Shown in pieces: positions 48,730-57,320 of a stretch of 64,000 bases of DNA; positions within the stretch are counted from its first letter, which is position 1, and every line of letters begins with the position of its first letter. The notes beneath the pieces are model-generated. The model was not told the DNA's origin. It made no database searches and saw only the letters and a list, made by a program, of their open reading frames with translations. Source of the DNA: Streptomyces sp. B93 (GTDB taxonomy: Bacteria > Actinomycetota > Actinomycetes > Streptomycetales > Streptomycetaceae); the NCBI RefSeq assembly GCF_018070565.1, contig NZ_JAGPXL010000001.1, positions 1-64,000 on the forward strand. The letters are read 5' to 3'. The position numbers were made by a program, and so were the translations under genes.

Positions 48730-49562
48730 TTCACGGCCTCCTGGGCCTTGGCCTCCATGCGGCGCACGACGAAGCCGAGCGGGATGGTGATCAGCAGGTA
48801 GCACAGGCCCGCCACCAGGATGGGCGTGGAGTTGGCGGTCTGGCTGGCGAGGTCGCGGCCGAACTTCGACAGCTCCCGCTCCTCCAGGGTGACGCCGAGG
48901 AACAGCACCAGGGAGGAGTCCTTGAAGAGCAGGACGAGTTCGTTGGTGAGCGGCGGCAGGATGATCCGGAACGCCTGCGGGATGATGATCGAGACCATCG
49001 CGCGGGCCGGTGAGAAGCCCAGCGAGCGCGCCGCCTCCATCTGGCCCTTGGGCACCGCCTGGATCCCGGCGCGGATCGTCTCCGCCATGTAGGCGGCGGC
49101 GACCAGGCCGAGCGCGAGCGCGACCTTGCCGTAGGTGCCGCCGGGGATCTGCGTGCCGGGGAAGGCCAGGGGCACGGCCACGCCGATGAAGATGAAGATC
49201 AGCAGGGCGGGCAGTCCGCGGAAGATCTCGATGTAGACGCCCGCGAGCCAGCGGTAGGGGCCCACGGACGACAGCCGCATCAGCGCGATGAGCATGCCGA
49301 GGGCGAGTCCGACGGCGAATCCGGAGACCGTGTAGAGCACGGTGTTCTTCAGCGCCAGCGTGATGACCTCGGGGAACATCTGTTCCGCGATGGCCTTCTG
49401 GGCGAACTGGTTCCTCAGCCGGTCCCAGTCCGCCGCCACCGCGAAGGCGATCACGGCGGCGACGAAGACGACGTACTGCGCCCCACGCGACAGGCTGCGC
49501 TTCTGCCGTCGCGTGAGGCTCTTCTTCTTCGGCTGTACGGGTGCTGCTTCGATGTCGGCCAT
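48726..49562 (-). CDS. Polar amino acid ABC transporter, permease protein
   Basis: A 278-residue membrane protein with five or six helices. An extended polar N-terminus (about 30 residues, Lys/Arg/Gln-rich) precedes the first helix. The HisM/GlnP-type motif is [39 protein letters not shown] with [15 protein letters not shown]. It is the only permease in the operon, so it would act as a homodimer. The ATG lies 5 bases from the binding protein stop. Confidence 0.92.
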   Translation of the reverse strand: MADIEAAPVQPKKKSLTRRQKRSLSRGAQYVVFVAAVIAFAVAADWDRLRNQFAQKAIAEQMFPEVITLALKNTVLYTVSGFAVGLALGMLIALMRLSSVGPYRWLAGVYIEIFRGLPALLIFIFIGVAVPLAFPGTQIPGGTYGKVALALGLVAAAYMAETIRAGIQAVPKGQMEAARSLGFSPARAMVSIIIPQAFRIILPPLTNELVLLFKDSSLVLFLGVTLEERELSKFGRDLASQTANSTPILVAGLCYLLITIPLGFVVRRMEAKAQEAVK

Positions 49563-49566
49563 GGGG

Positions 49567-50415
49567 TCAGGACGCGGCCGGGGAGGCGGCGGCGTCCTCG
49601 TCGTACGGGCCGATCCACTGCTCGTACAGCTCCTTGTAGGTGCCGTCGGCCTTGGCGTCGGCGAGCGCCTTGTTGATGGCCTCGCGGAGCTTGTCGTTGC
49701 CCTTCTTCACCGTGAAGCCGTACTGCTCGCCGGTGTTGATCTGCTCGGCGACCTCGAAGGCGTCGGCGTTGGCCTGGTCCTTGAGCCAGCCCTGGACGAC
49801 CGGGTAGTCGATGACGACGGCGTCGACCTGGCCGGTGCGCAGGCCGTTGAGGACGGCGTCGGAGGACTCGAAGGAGACCGGGTCGAGGCCCTGGCTCTTG
49901 GCGTAGTCCTCGCCGGTGGTCTGCGCCTGGGCGCCGACCTTCTTGCCCTTGAGGTCGGCGAAGGAGGCGATGCCGCTGTCCTTGTCGGCCAGCACGGCCT
50001 GGGTGGCCTCGAAGTAGGGGTCGGAGAAGTCGACGTTCTTCTTGCGCTCGTCGGTGATGGTCATCCCGGCCGCGGCCAGGTCGCACTCGCCGGAGTTGAG
50101 GAAGGCGCCGGTCTTGAAGTTCTCGAACGGGGTGTCGAGGATCTCCTGCTGCACCCCGAGGTCGTCGGCGACCAGGTCGATCAGGGCGACGTCGAAGCCC
50201 TGGACCTTGCCGTCGATCTCCGACTGGAAGGGCGGGTAGGGCAGGTGGGTGCAGGTGGTGAGCTGACCGCCCTTGACCAGTTCGACCCCGCCGGCGGCGG
50301 TCTTGCCGGCGCCGCCGCCGTCGTCGTCCGAGGAGCAGCCGGCCACGAGAACCAGCCCGGCCGTCGCGGTGGTGGCGGCCAGAACGCGGGCCCGGCGCCC
50401 AAGGAGCGTGATCAC
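49567..50415 (-). CDS. Polar amino acid ABC transporter, substrate-binding lipoprotein
   Basis: A 282-residue lipoprotein with lipobox LVAGC (C27) after a short signal. A Ser/Asp/Gly-rich linker follows, then a family 3 solute-binding fold: GQLTTCTHLPYPPFQ, GFDVALIDLVADDLG, GMTITDERKKNVDFSDPYF and VVIDYPVVQGW. Substrates of this type are polar or acidic amino acids. The GTG at 50415 follows AGGAGG. It is the first gene of the operon, with a promoter at 50449-50476. Confidence 0.93.
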   Translation of the reverse strand: MITLLGRRARVLAATTATAGLVLVAGCSSDDDGGGAGKTAAGGVELVKGGQLTTCTHLPYPPFQSEIDGKVQGFDVALIDLVADDLGVQQEILDTPFENFKTGAFLNSGECDLAAAGMTITDERKKNVDFSDPYFEATQAVLADKDSGIASFADLKGKKVGAQAQTTGEDYAKSQGLDPVSFESSDAVLNGLRTGQVDAVVIDYPVVQGWLKDQANADAFEVAEQINTGEQYGFTVKKGNDKLREAINKALADAKADGTYKELYEQWIGPYDEDAAASPAAS

Positions 50416-50448
50416 GGGGGACCTCCTGTGCAGAAACTGTGGGTTCCG

Positions 50449-50476
50449 ATTATAAGGAGATGTTTGGGTTCCTCAA
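50449..50476 (-). promoter_or_regulatory. Likely promoter of the amino acid transporter operon
   Basis: Reading the minus strand, TTGAGG (50476-50471) is followed after 16 bases by TATAAT (50454-50449), a near-perfect housekeeping sigma pair. It lies 34 bases before the GTG start and fits the ribosome binding site. Confidence 0.65.
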
Positions 50477-50592
50477 ATTAAACCGATGGTCTCGGGGCCG
50501 CCCGGCCTAAGAAGTCGCCAGTGGTGGGGGTTGGCACGGCCTGACCTAAGCTCGGCAGCGACCGTCCCGCCGCACCCGGAGAGAGCACCGCC

Positions 50593-51696
50593 GTGACGCA
50601 CCCCTTCCTGGACCTGGCCCCGCTGACCGCCGAGCGCTTCGCCTCGATCGAGGACCGGGTGGCCCGGCTGCTCGGCACCGCGCAGGACGTGGTGGTCATG
50701 CAGGGTGAGGCGCTGCTGCCGCTGGAGGGCGCGATCCGCGCCACGGCCGGTCCCGGCACCACCGCGCTGAACGTGATCACCGGCCCCTACGGGCAGACCT
50801 TCGGCGACTGGCTGCGGGACTGCGGGGCGACGGTGATCGACCTGGCGGTGCCCTTCCACACGGCGGTCACCGCGCAGCAGATCCGGGAGGCCTTCGCCGA
50901 GCACCCGGAGATCGACTTCGTCTCCCTGGTGCACGCGGAGGCGGCGACCGGGAACACCAACCCGGTCGCGGAGATCGGCGCGGTGGTACGGGAGCGGGGC
51001 GCCCTGTTCTACCTGGACGCCGTGGCCTCGGTCGGGGCCGAGCCGGTGCTGCCGGACGCGTGGGGCGTGGACCTGTGCGTGATCGGGGCGCAGAAGGCGA
51101 TGGGCGGTCCGGCGGGCGTCTCGGCGGTGTCGGTGAGCGAGCGGGCGTGGGCGCGGATGGCGGCGAACCCGAGGGCGCCGCGCCGGTCGTACCTGTCGCT
51201 GCTGGACTGGCGGGAGCGCTGGATCGACGGTGGCCGCCGGGTGCTGCCGCACGCGCCCGCCCAGCTGGAGATGCTGGCGCTGGAGGCGTGTGTGGCGCGG
51301 ATCGAGGCGGAGGGCCCGGACGCGGTGATGGCCCGGCACGCGCGCGCCGCCGCGGCGACCCGGGCTGGTGCGCTGGCCCTGGGCGGCGGTCTGGAGCCGT
51401 ATGTGCACGAGGCGGCGCAGGCGGCGCCGGTCGCCACGACCCTGCGGGCGCCGTCCGGCACGGTCGCCGCGGAGCTGGTCGCACGGGCGCTGGCGGCCGA
51501 TCCGGCGCTGCCGCTGGCGGCCGGGGGCGGCGCGCTGGCCAAGGAGATGATCCGGGTCAACCACTACGGCGCCGACGCCACGCCGGGCGCGGTGCGGGGC
51601 TGTCTGGTGGCGCTGGGGGCGGCGCTGGCCCAGGGGGGTCTTCAGGTGGACCCGGGTGCGGCGCTGCGGGCCGCCGGGGAGAGCTGGCACGGATGA
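50593..51696 (+). CDS. Class V aminotransferase (serine-pyruvate/alanine-glyoxylate type)
   Basis: A 367-residue PLP enzyme. The fold shows LGTAQDVVVMQGEALLPLEGAI, FVSLVHAEAATGNTNPVAEI, LFYLDAVASVGAEP and the PLP lysine in CVIGAQKAMGGPAGVSA (K168). The family includes serine-glyoxylate and 2-aminoethylphosphonate-pyruvate aminotransferases. The substrate is not determined. The GTG at 50593 is preceded by GGAGAG. It is divergent from the transporter operon and upstream of the ectoine genes. Confidence 0.87.
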   Translation: MTHPFLDLAPLTAERFASIEDRVARLLGTAQDVVVMQGEALLPLEGAIRATAGPGTTALNVITGPYGQTFGDWLRDCGATVIDLAVPFHTAVTAQQIREAFAEHPEIDFVSLVHAEAATGNTNPVAEIGAVVRERGALFYLDAVASVGAEPVLPDAWGVDLCVIGAQKAMGGPAGVSAVSVSERAWARMAANPRAPRRSYLSLLDWRERWIDGGRRVLPHAPAQLEMLALEACVARIEAEGPDAVMARHARAAAATRAGALALGGGLEPYVHEAAQAAPVATTLRAPSGTVAAELVARALAADPALPLAAGGGALAKEMIRVNHYGADATPGAVRGCLVALGAALAQGGLQVDPGAALRAAGESWHG

Positions 51697-51854
51697 CGGT
51701 TTCCTGAATTCCTGACCTTCACCGGATTCCACAATCCCCAATTCCATAATTCTACGGAGCGTAGCTTCCCGTATTCTTCTGCCCGCTTTTCTCCGGCCTA
51801 AACACAAAGATTTCGCTAACCCCAAGCGACATAATTCGGGCGCGTCTCACAAGG

Positions 51855-51870
51855 GTTACGCGTTTGTGAC
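51855..51870 (+). promoter_or_regulatory. Candidate GlnR-type site upstream of ectA
   Basis: GTTAC (51855-51859) and GTGAC (51866-51870) are spaced by 6 bases, resembling half of the GlnR consensus, in which units are also 6 bases apart. A following GTCAC completes an inverted repeat. GlnR is reported to act on ectABCD in S. coelicolor. The second unit deviates from the consensus. Confidence 0.35.
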
Positions 51871-51938
51871 TCGTCACACAAGTGCGTCCGATTTGCGATG
51901 TATTTACGGGCCAAATCACCCCATAACCCCCAGCGTCT

Positions 51939-51950
51939 GAGTGATCACTC
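51939..51950. promoter_or_regulatory. Perfect palindrome GAGTGATCACTC upstream of ectA
   Basis: A 12-base perfect palindrome 87 bases before the ectA start. It contains AGTGA next to TCACT, like the two half-sites of BldD, although BldD sites usually have bases between them. It also contains GATC. Confidence 0.35.
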
Positions 51951-52036
51951 GCGCCCGCGTGATAACACATCGGGCCACGGGACCCAAGGGTTCGCAGCCA
52001 TGCAATTTCAGTTTTCTCTCGGTAAATTCAATTCGC

Positions 52037-52555
52037 ATGACTGCCGCGCAAGCCGACCTGCACATCGATCGCCCGGAGGTGGCCGACGGGGCCGCTCTCT
52101 GGCGGCTCGCCAAGGAATCCGGAAGCCTCGACCTCAACTCGTCGTACGCCTATCTGCTCTGGTGCCGTGACTTCGCCGGCACCTCGGCCGTGGCCCGCGG
52201 GGACGACGGGCGGCCGGTCGGCTTCGTCACCGGGTACGTGCGTCCGGACCGCCCCGGCACCCTGCTGGTGTGGCAGGTGGCCGTCGACGCCGCGTACCGC
52301 GGCCGGGGTCTCGCGGCACGGCTGCTGGACGCGCTGACCGCCCGGGTCGCCGCCGAGCGGGACCTCACCGCCGTCGAGACCACCATCACGCCCGGCAACA
52401 CCGCGTCCGAGCGGCTGTTCACCTCCTTCGCCGCACGGCACGGCGCCCGCGTGGAGCGCGAGGTGCTGTTCGCCACCGACCAGTTCCCGGACGGACCGCA
52501 CGACCCCGAGGTCCTGTACCGCATCGGCCCGCTGACCGACCTGCCGAACCACTGA
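52037..52555 (+). CDS. ectA: L-2,4-diaminobutyrate acetyltransferase EctA
   Basis: A 172-residue GNAT enzyme that acetylates diaminobutyrate at N4 in ectoine synthesis. It has DLHIDRPEVADGAALWRLAKESGSLDLNSSYAYLLWCRDF, the EctA hallmark, and the acetyl-CoA loop AAYRGRGLAARLLDAL. ITPGNTASERLFTSFA follows. I chose the ATG at 52037 since it gives the family start. It is the first of four genes spaced 7-77 bases apart. Confidence 0.95.
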   Translation: MTAAQADLHIDRPEVADGAALWRLAKESGSLDLNSSYAYLLWCRDFAGTSAVARGDDGRPVGFVTGYVRPDRPGTLLVWQVAVDAAYRGRGLAARLLDALTARVAAERDLTAVETTITPGNTASERLFTSFAARHGARVEREVLFATDQFPDGPHDPEVLYRIGPLTDLPNH

Positions 52556-52632
52556 CCGATCAGTCGAACTCTGTCCGACCACTCGCACCATCCGTATCGC
52601 AGGCCCACTGTCGCACCGAGGAGCGATTCGCC

Positions 52633-53916
52633 GTGACCATCACCCAGCCCGACCTGAGCGTCTTCGAGACCCTGGAGTCCGAGGTGCGCAGCTACTGCCG
52701 AGGCTGGCCCGCCGTCTTCGACCGCGCCCAGGGCAGCCGTATGTACGACGAGGACGGCCACGAGTACCTCGACTTCTTCGCCGGAGCCGGTTCCCTGAAC
52801 TACGGCCACAACAACGCCGTCCTCAAACGCGCCCTGATCGACTACCTGGAGCGCGACGGCGTCACCCATGGCCTCGACATGTCGACGACCGCCAAGCGCC
52901 GCTTCCTGGAGACCCTCCAGAACCTGGTGCTGCGCCCCCGTGACCTGCCGTACAAGGTCATGTTCCCGGGCCCGACCGGCACCAACGCCGTGGAGTCCGC
53001 GCTGAAGCTGGCGCGCAAGGTCAAGGGGCGCGAGGCCATCGTGTCCTTCACCAACGCCTTCCACGGGATGTCGCTGGGCTCCCTCGCGGTCACCGGCAAC
53101 GCCTTCAAGCGGGCCGGGGCGGGCATCCCGCTGGTGCACGGCACGCCGATGCCGTTCGACAACTACTTCGACGGGCAGGTCCCGGACTTCCTGTGGTTCG
53201 AGCGGCTCCTGGAGGACCAGGGCTCCGGCCTGAACAAGCCCGCCGCCGTGATCGTGGAGACCGTGCAGGGCGAGGGCGGCATCAACGTCGCCCGCCCGGC
53301 GTGGCTGCGGGCGCTGGCCGAGCTGTGCGAGCGCCAGGACATGCTGCTGATCGTCGACGACATCCAGATGGGCTGCGGCCGTACCGGCGCCTTCTTCTCC
53401 TTCGAGGAGGCCGGCATCACGCCCGACATCGTCACCGTCTCCAAGTCCATCAGCGGTTACGGCCTGCCGATGTCGCTGTGCCTGTTCAAGCCCGAGCTGG
53501 ACATCTGGGAGCCGGGCGAGCACAACGGCACCTTCCGCGGCAACAACCCGGCGTTCGTCACCGCGACGGCCGCGCTGGAGATGTACTGGACCGACGGCTC
53601 CGCCATGGAGAAGCAGACCCGCGCCCGCGGCGAGCAGGTCGAGCAGGCCATGATCGCCATCACCGAGGAGAACCTCGCGGACGTCAAGGAGTACCGCGGC
53701 CGGGGCCTGGTGTGGGGCATGGAGTTCCACGACAAGGACCGCGCCGGACGCGTCGCGCAGCGCGCCTTCGAACTCGGGCTGCTGGTGGAGACCTCCGGCC
53801 CGGAGAGCGAGGTGGTCAAGCTGCTGCCCGCCCTGACCATCACCCCGGACGAACTGGACGAGGGCCTGCGCACGCTGGCCCGTGCCGTCCGGGAGACCGC
53901 ACCGACCACCGCCTGA
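52633..53916 (+). CDS. ectB: Diaminobutyrate-2-oxoglutarate transaminase EctB
   Basis: A 427-residue class III aminotransferase converting aspartate semialdehyde and glutamate to diaminobutyrate. It contains [58 protein letters not shown] and [18 protein letters not shown] with the PLP lysine K271. Length and motifs are typical. The GTG at 52633 follows GAGGAG. Confidence 0.95.
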   Translation: MTITQPDLSVFETLESEVRSYCRGWPAVFDRAQGSRMYDEDGHEYLDFFAGAGSLNYGHNNAVLKRALIDYLERDGVTHGLDMSTTAKRRFLETLQNLVLRPRDLPYKVMFPGPTGTNAVESALKLARKVKGREAIVSFTNAFHGMSLGSLAVTGNAFKRAGAGIPLVHGTPMPFDNYFDGQVPDFLWFERLLEDQGSGLNKPAAVIVETVQGEGGINVARPAWLRALAELCERQDMLLIVDDIQMGCGRTGAFFSFEEAGITPDIVTVSKSISGYGLPMSLCLFKPELDIWEPGEHNGTFRGNNPAFVTATAALEMYWTDGSAMEKQTRARGEQVEQAMIAITEENLADVKEYRGRGLVWGMEFHDKDRAGRVAQRAFELGLLVETSGPESEVVKLLPALTITPDELDEGLRTLARAVRETAPTTA

Positions 53917-53951
53917 GAGACCAGCACCACCTGAGGAGGCATCGCAACACC

Positions 53952-54350
53952 GTGATCGTCCGATCCTTCAAGGACATCGAAGGCACCGACCGGCACGTCA
54001 AGTCCGCGTCCGGGACCTGGGAGAGCAAACGCATCGTCCTCGCCAAGGAGAAGGTCGGCTTCTCCCTGCACGAGACGATCCTCTACGCGGGCACCGAGAC
54101 GTCCATGTGGTACGCCAACCACATCGAGGCCGTCGTGTGCACCAAGGGCGAGGCCGAACTGACCGACCGTGAGACCGGGAAGACGTACACGATCACTCCC
54201 GGGACCATGTACCTCCTGGACGGGCACGAGCGGCACACGCTGCGCGTGAAGGAGGACTTCCACTGCATCTGCGTCTTCAACCCGCCCGTCACCGGGCGTG
54301 AGGACCACGACGAGAACGGCGTCTACCCCCTGCTCACCGAGGAGGTGTGA
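53952..54350 (+). CDS. ectC: L-ectoine synthase EctC
   Basis: A 132-residue cupin that closes the ectoine ring from N4-acetyl-diaminobutyrate. Motifs are [41 protein letters not shown] and [19 protein letters not shown], with the conserved metal-binding Glu, Tyr and His of the cupin. The start GTG is 36 bases after ectB, following TGAGGAGG. Confidence 0.95.
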   Translation: MIVRSFKDIEGTDRHVKSASGTWESKRIVLAKEKVGFSLHETILYAGTETSMWYANHIEAVVCTKGEAELTDRETGKTYTITPGTMYLLDGHERHTLRVKEDFHCICVFNPPVTGREDHDENGVYPLLTEEV

Positions 54351-54357
54351 GTCCCCA

Positions 54358-55263
54358 GTGACCACCACGACCACGAACACCACCGTCACCGACCTCTACC
54401 CCAGCCGGGGCACCGCCGAGGTGAAGATCCCCCGCAAGGACCCCGTCGTCTGGGGCGCCCCGGGCACGCCGGGCCCGATCGCCGGGACCGACCTGGAGTC
54501 GTTCGACCGTGACGGCTTCCTCGCCATCGAGGACCTGATCACCGACGACGAGGTCAAGGTCTACCGCGACGAGCTGAACCGGCTGATCGCCGACCCGGCG
54601 ATCCGCGCCGACGAGCGGTCGATCATCGAGCCGAAGTCGCAGGAGATCCGCTCGGTCTTCGAGGTGCACAAGATCAGTGAGCTGTTCGCCTCGCTGGTGC
54701 GCGACGAGCGGGTCGTCGGCCGCGCCCGGCAGATCCTCGGCTCGGACGTGTACGTCCACCAGTCCCGGATCAACGTCAAGCCGGGCTTTGGGGCCAGCGG
54801 CTTCTACTGGCACTCGGACTTCGAGACCTGGCACGCCGAGGACGGTCTGCCGAACATGCGCACGGTGTCCGTCTCGATCGCGCTGACCGAGAACTTCGAC
54901 ACCAACGGCGGCCTGATGATCATGCCGGGGTCGCACAAGACCTTCCTGGCCTGCGAGGGCGCCACCCCGAAGGACAACTACAAGAAGTCGCTCCAGATGC
55001 AGGACGCGGGCACACCGTCCCACGAGGCGCTGACCGAGATGGCGGGCGACTACGGCATCAAGCTGTTCACCGGCCGCGCCGGTTCGGCGGTGTGGTTCGA
55101 CTGCAACTGCATGCACGGCTCCGGCGACAACATCACACCGTTCCCGCGCAGCAACGTCTTCATCGTGTTCAACAGCGTGGAGAACCAGGCCGTGGAGCCC
55201 TTCGCGGCCCCGGTCCGGCGGCCGGAGTTCATCGGCGCACGGGACTTCACCCCGGTGAAGTAG
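54358..55263 (+). CDS. ectD: Ectoine hydroxylase EctD
   Basis: A 301-residue iron(II)/2-oxoglutarate dioxygenase that converts ectoine to 5-hydroxyectoine. The iron ligands are His152 and Asp154 in GFYWHSDFETWHAEDG and His253 in CNCMHGSGDN. FDRDGFLAIEDLITDDE is the typical N-terminal helix of PhyH-like enzymes. It starts with GTG 7 bases after ectC. Its presence shows hydroxyectoine is made as well as ectoine. Confidence 0.95.
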   Translation: MTTTTTNTTVTDLYPSRGTAEVKIPRKDPVVWGAPGTPGPIAGTDLESFDRDGFLAIEDLITDDEVKVYRDELNRLIADPAIRADERSIIEPKSQEIRSVFEVHKISELFASLVRDERVVGRARQILGSDVYVHQSRINVKPGFGASGFYWHSDFETWHAEDGLPNMRTVSVSIALTENFDTNGGLMIMPGSHKTFLACEGATPKDNYKKSLQMQDAGTPSHEALTEMAGDYGIKLFTGRAGSAVWFDCNCMHGSGDNITPFPRSNVFIVFNSVENQAVEPFAAPVRRPEFIGARDFTPVK

Positions 55264-55273
55264 GCCGTGCGCA

Positions 55274-55317
55274 GCGGGCGGGCCCCGTCACCACCACCGG
55301 TGACGGGGCCCGCCCGC
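55274..55317. terminator. Perfect 19-bp hairpin between ectD and a convergent gene
   Basis: GCGGGCGGGCCCCGTCACC (55274-55292) pairs perfectly with 55299-55317 across ACCACC. It lies 10 bases after the ectD stop and 4 bases from the convergent aminotransferase stop, so it probably serves both strands. Confidence 0.85.
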
Positions 55318-55321
55318 GCGC

Positions 55322-56371
55322 TCAGCCGGACAGCGCGTCCAGCAGCCGGTCCACGTCGGCCGGGGTGTTGTACAGGTGGAACGCGGCCCGCAGATTGCCC
55401 GCCCGGTCGGACACCTCGATGCCCGTGCCGCTGAGCGCGGACTGCCGGTGGCCGAGCCCCGGCACCGACACGATCGGCGATCCGGGCGCGGGCACCGGCG
55501 CGTGCCCGAGCGCGACGAGCCCCGCCCGGAACCGCTCGGCCAGCGCCAGGTCGTGCTCCCGTACGGCGGCCACGCCGATCTCCTCCAGCAGGGCGAGGGA
55601 ACGGCGGGCACCGGCGTAGGAGAACAGGGCGGGGCTCTCGTCGAACCGGCGGGCGGAGCGGGCGAGTTCCTCGACCGGGCCGTAGCAGCTGTCCCAGGGC
55701 TCCTCGCCCGCCACCCACCCGGCGAACACCGGCGACAGTCCGCCCAGGTCGCCGGGGACGGTCAGGAAGGTCACCCCGCGCGGGCAGAACAGCCACTTGA
55801 AGGCGACGGCGGCGGTGTAGTCGTAGGCGTCCGCGTCGAAGTCCAGCCAGCCCACGGCCTGGGAGGCGTCCACATAGGTGCGCGCCCCGTGCGCTCGGGC
55901 CGCCTCCCGGATCGCGGGCAGGTCGGCGATCCGGCCGTCCGCGGACTGGGCGGCGCTCACCGCGACCAGGGCCGTACCCGGCCGCACCGCCTCGGCGACC
56001 CGCTCCAGCGGAACGGTGCGCACCTTGAGGTCGGAGCGGACGTGGAAGGGGTTCACCACCGAGCTGAAGTCGCCCTCCGCGGTGAGGACTTCGGCGCCCT
56101 CGGGCAGTCCGGCGGCGATCAGCCCCGAGTACACGGCGACCGACGCCCCGGCCGCCACCCGGTCCACCGGCACGCCGGTCAGCCGGGCGTAGGACGCCCG
56201 GGACTCCTCGACGTCGGTGAGCATGTCCGTGGGCCGCCCCACGGCCGCCGCCTCCACCGCCGTACGCATCGCGGTGACGGTACGCGCGGGCAGCAGCCCG
56301 GTGCTCGCGGTGTTCAGGTACGTGGTCTTCGGGGTGAACTCGGCGCGGACCAGGCTCTCGAAGGTCTCCAT
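55322..56371 (-). CDS. Class V aminotransferase/cysteine desulfurase-like protein
   Basis: A 349-residue PLP protein. It has TTYLNTASTGLLPARTVTAM, FSSVVNPFHVRSDLKVRTVPL, ARTYVDASQAVGWLDFDADA and AAVAFKWLFCPRGVTFL, where the Lys is the PLP site. The fold is that of the kynureninase/isopenicillin N epimerase/CsdA type. The specific reaction is unknown. The ATG at 56371 gives METFESLVRAEF, and an in-frame start 12 codons upstream is poorer. Confidence 0.85.
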   Translation of the reverse strand: METFESLVRAEFTPKTTYLNTASTGLLPARTVTAMRTAVEAAAVGRPTDMLTDVEESRASYARLTGVPVDRVAAGASVAVYSGLIAAGLPEGAEVLTAEGDFSSVVNPFHVRSDLKVRTVPLERVAEAVRPGTALVAVSAAQSADGRIADLPAIREAARAHGARTYVDASQAVGWLDFDADAYDYTAAVAFKWLFCPRGVTFLTVPGDLGGLSPVFAGWVAGEEPWDSCYGPVEELARSARRFDESPALFSYAGARRSLALLEEIGVAAVREHDLALAERFRAGLVALGHAPVPAPGSPIVSVPGLGHRQSALSGTGIEVSDRAGNLRAAFHLYNTPADVDRLLDALSG

Positions 56372-56467
56372 GGGTCCACTGTGCTGCCCGCCCGGACCCT
56401 CGTCCATTGCGAATATTTACGTGGTTCCGCTAAGGAGCCCTTATACGTCCGCGCCGACCTGCGGCTT

Positions 56468-57184
56468 TCAGCCGCGCTGCGGCACCGCGCACCCGTCGGG
56501 CCCGCAGGCGTCCGCGTCGCCCTGGTCGATCAGGGTCAGCGGCGAGCGCTCACCCCACGCCTGCGCCAGCGCCCGTCCGAAGACCTCGGCGGGCTGGGCA
56601 CCGGAGACGCCGTACTTGCGGTCGAGCACGAAGAACGGGACCCCGGTGGCCCCGAGCTGGGCGGCCTCCCGCTCGTCGGCCCGGACGTCGTCGGCGTACG
56701 CGCCGGGGTCGGCGAGCACCCCGCGGACGCCGTCCGCGTCGAGCCCGACGGCCACGGCGATCTCCACCAGCCGCTCGTCGTCGCCGAAGAGCGACCGCTC
56801 CTCGGCGAAGTTGGCCTGGTAGAGCGCCTGCAACAGCTCGGCCTGGCGGCCCTGCTCCTTGGCGTGGTGCAGCAGCCGGTGCATGTCGAAGGTGCCGCCG
56901 GTGTCCCGCCCGCGCGTGCGGTACGCCAGCCCCTCGGCGGCGGCCTGCGCGCCCACGTTGTCCTCGGCCCCCTGGGCCTGCGCCTCGCTCATGCCGTACT
57001 TCTTGGCGAGCATGCCGAGCACGGGCTGGACGTCGTCCTTGGCCCGCCCGGGGTCCAGCTCGAACGACCGGTGCACGACCTCGACGTGTTCCCGGTGCGG
57101 GAAGCCCGCCAGCGCCTTCTCGAAGCGGGCCTTCCCCACGTAACACCAGGGACAGGCGATGTCGCTCCAGATTTCGACGCGCAT
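56468..57184 (-). CDS. DsbA family oxidoreductase (FrnE-like)
   Basis: A 238-residue cytosolic thioredoxin-fold protein without a signal peptide. The active site is CPWC (C11, C14) in IWSDIACPWCYVGKARFEKAL. GTGVPFFVLDRKYGVSGAQP contains the cis-proline. The C-terminus has another Cys pair (DACGPDGCAV). FrnE relatives are disulfide isomerases linked to oxidative stress. The ATG at 57184 matches the family start MRVEIWSDIACPWCY. Confidence 0.9.
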   Translation of the reverse strand: MRVEIWSDIACPWCYVGKARFEKALAGFPHREHVEVVHRSFELDPGRAKDDVQPVLGMLAKKYGMSEAQAQGAEDNVGAQAAAEGLAYRTRGRDTGGTFDMHRLLHHAKEQGRQAELLQALYQANFAEERSLFGDDERLVEIAVAVGLDADGVRGVLADPGAYADDVRADEREAAQLGATGVPFFVLDRKYGVSGAQPAEVFGRALAQAWGERSPLTLIDQGDADACGPDGCAVPQRG

Positions 57185-57253
57185 GACGGGGGCCTCACTC
57201 CAGGGGGTACACGGATTTACGTGAACCTTAAAACACCCCGAGCTATTCCCACC

Positions 57254-57320
57254 CCAGGGGCGCGGGGAACTGCGCGAGCAACCCCCCACGACCCGCACCC
57301 GGCAAACCACCGAAACCCGG
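57254..57320. repeat. Dispersed Streptomyces intergenic repeat
   Basis: The stretch reads CAGGGGCGCGGGGAACTGCG and continues with a C-rich arm of ACGACCCGCACCC. Sequences like GGGGCGCGGGGAACTGCGCG are a repeat I recall between genes in many Streptomyces genomes. Here it fills the gap between the DsbA gene start and the aldehyde dehydrogenase stop. Confidence 0.6.

Larger units (their letters stand above)
51697..52036. other. Upstream region of the ectoine operon
   Basis: A 340-base region, notably A+T-rich for this genome, between the aminotransferase and ectA. It contains no coding sequence I can support and must hold the osmotically controlled ectA promoter. It contains a GTTAC-N6-GTGAC element at 51855-51870 and a perfect palindrome at 51939-51950. 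Confidence 0.65.
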
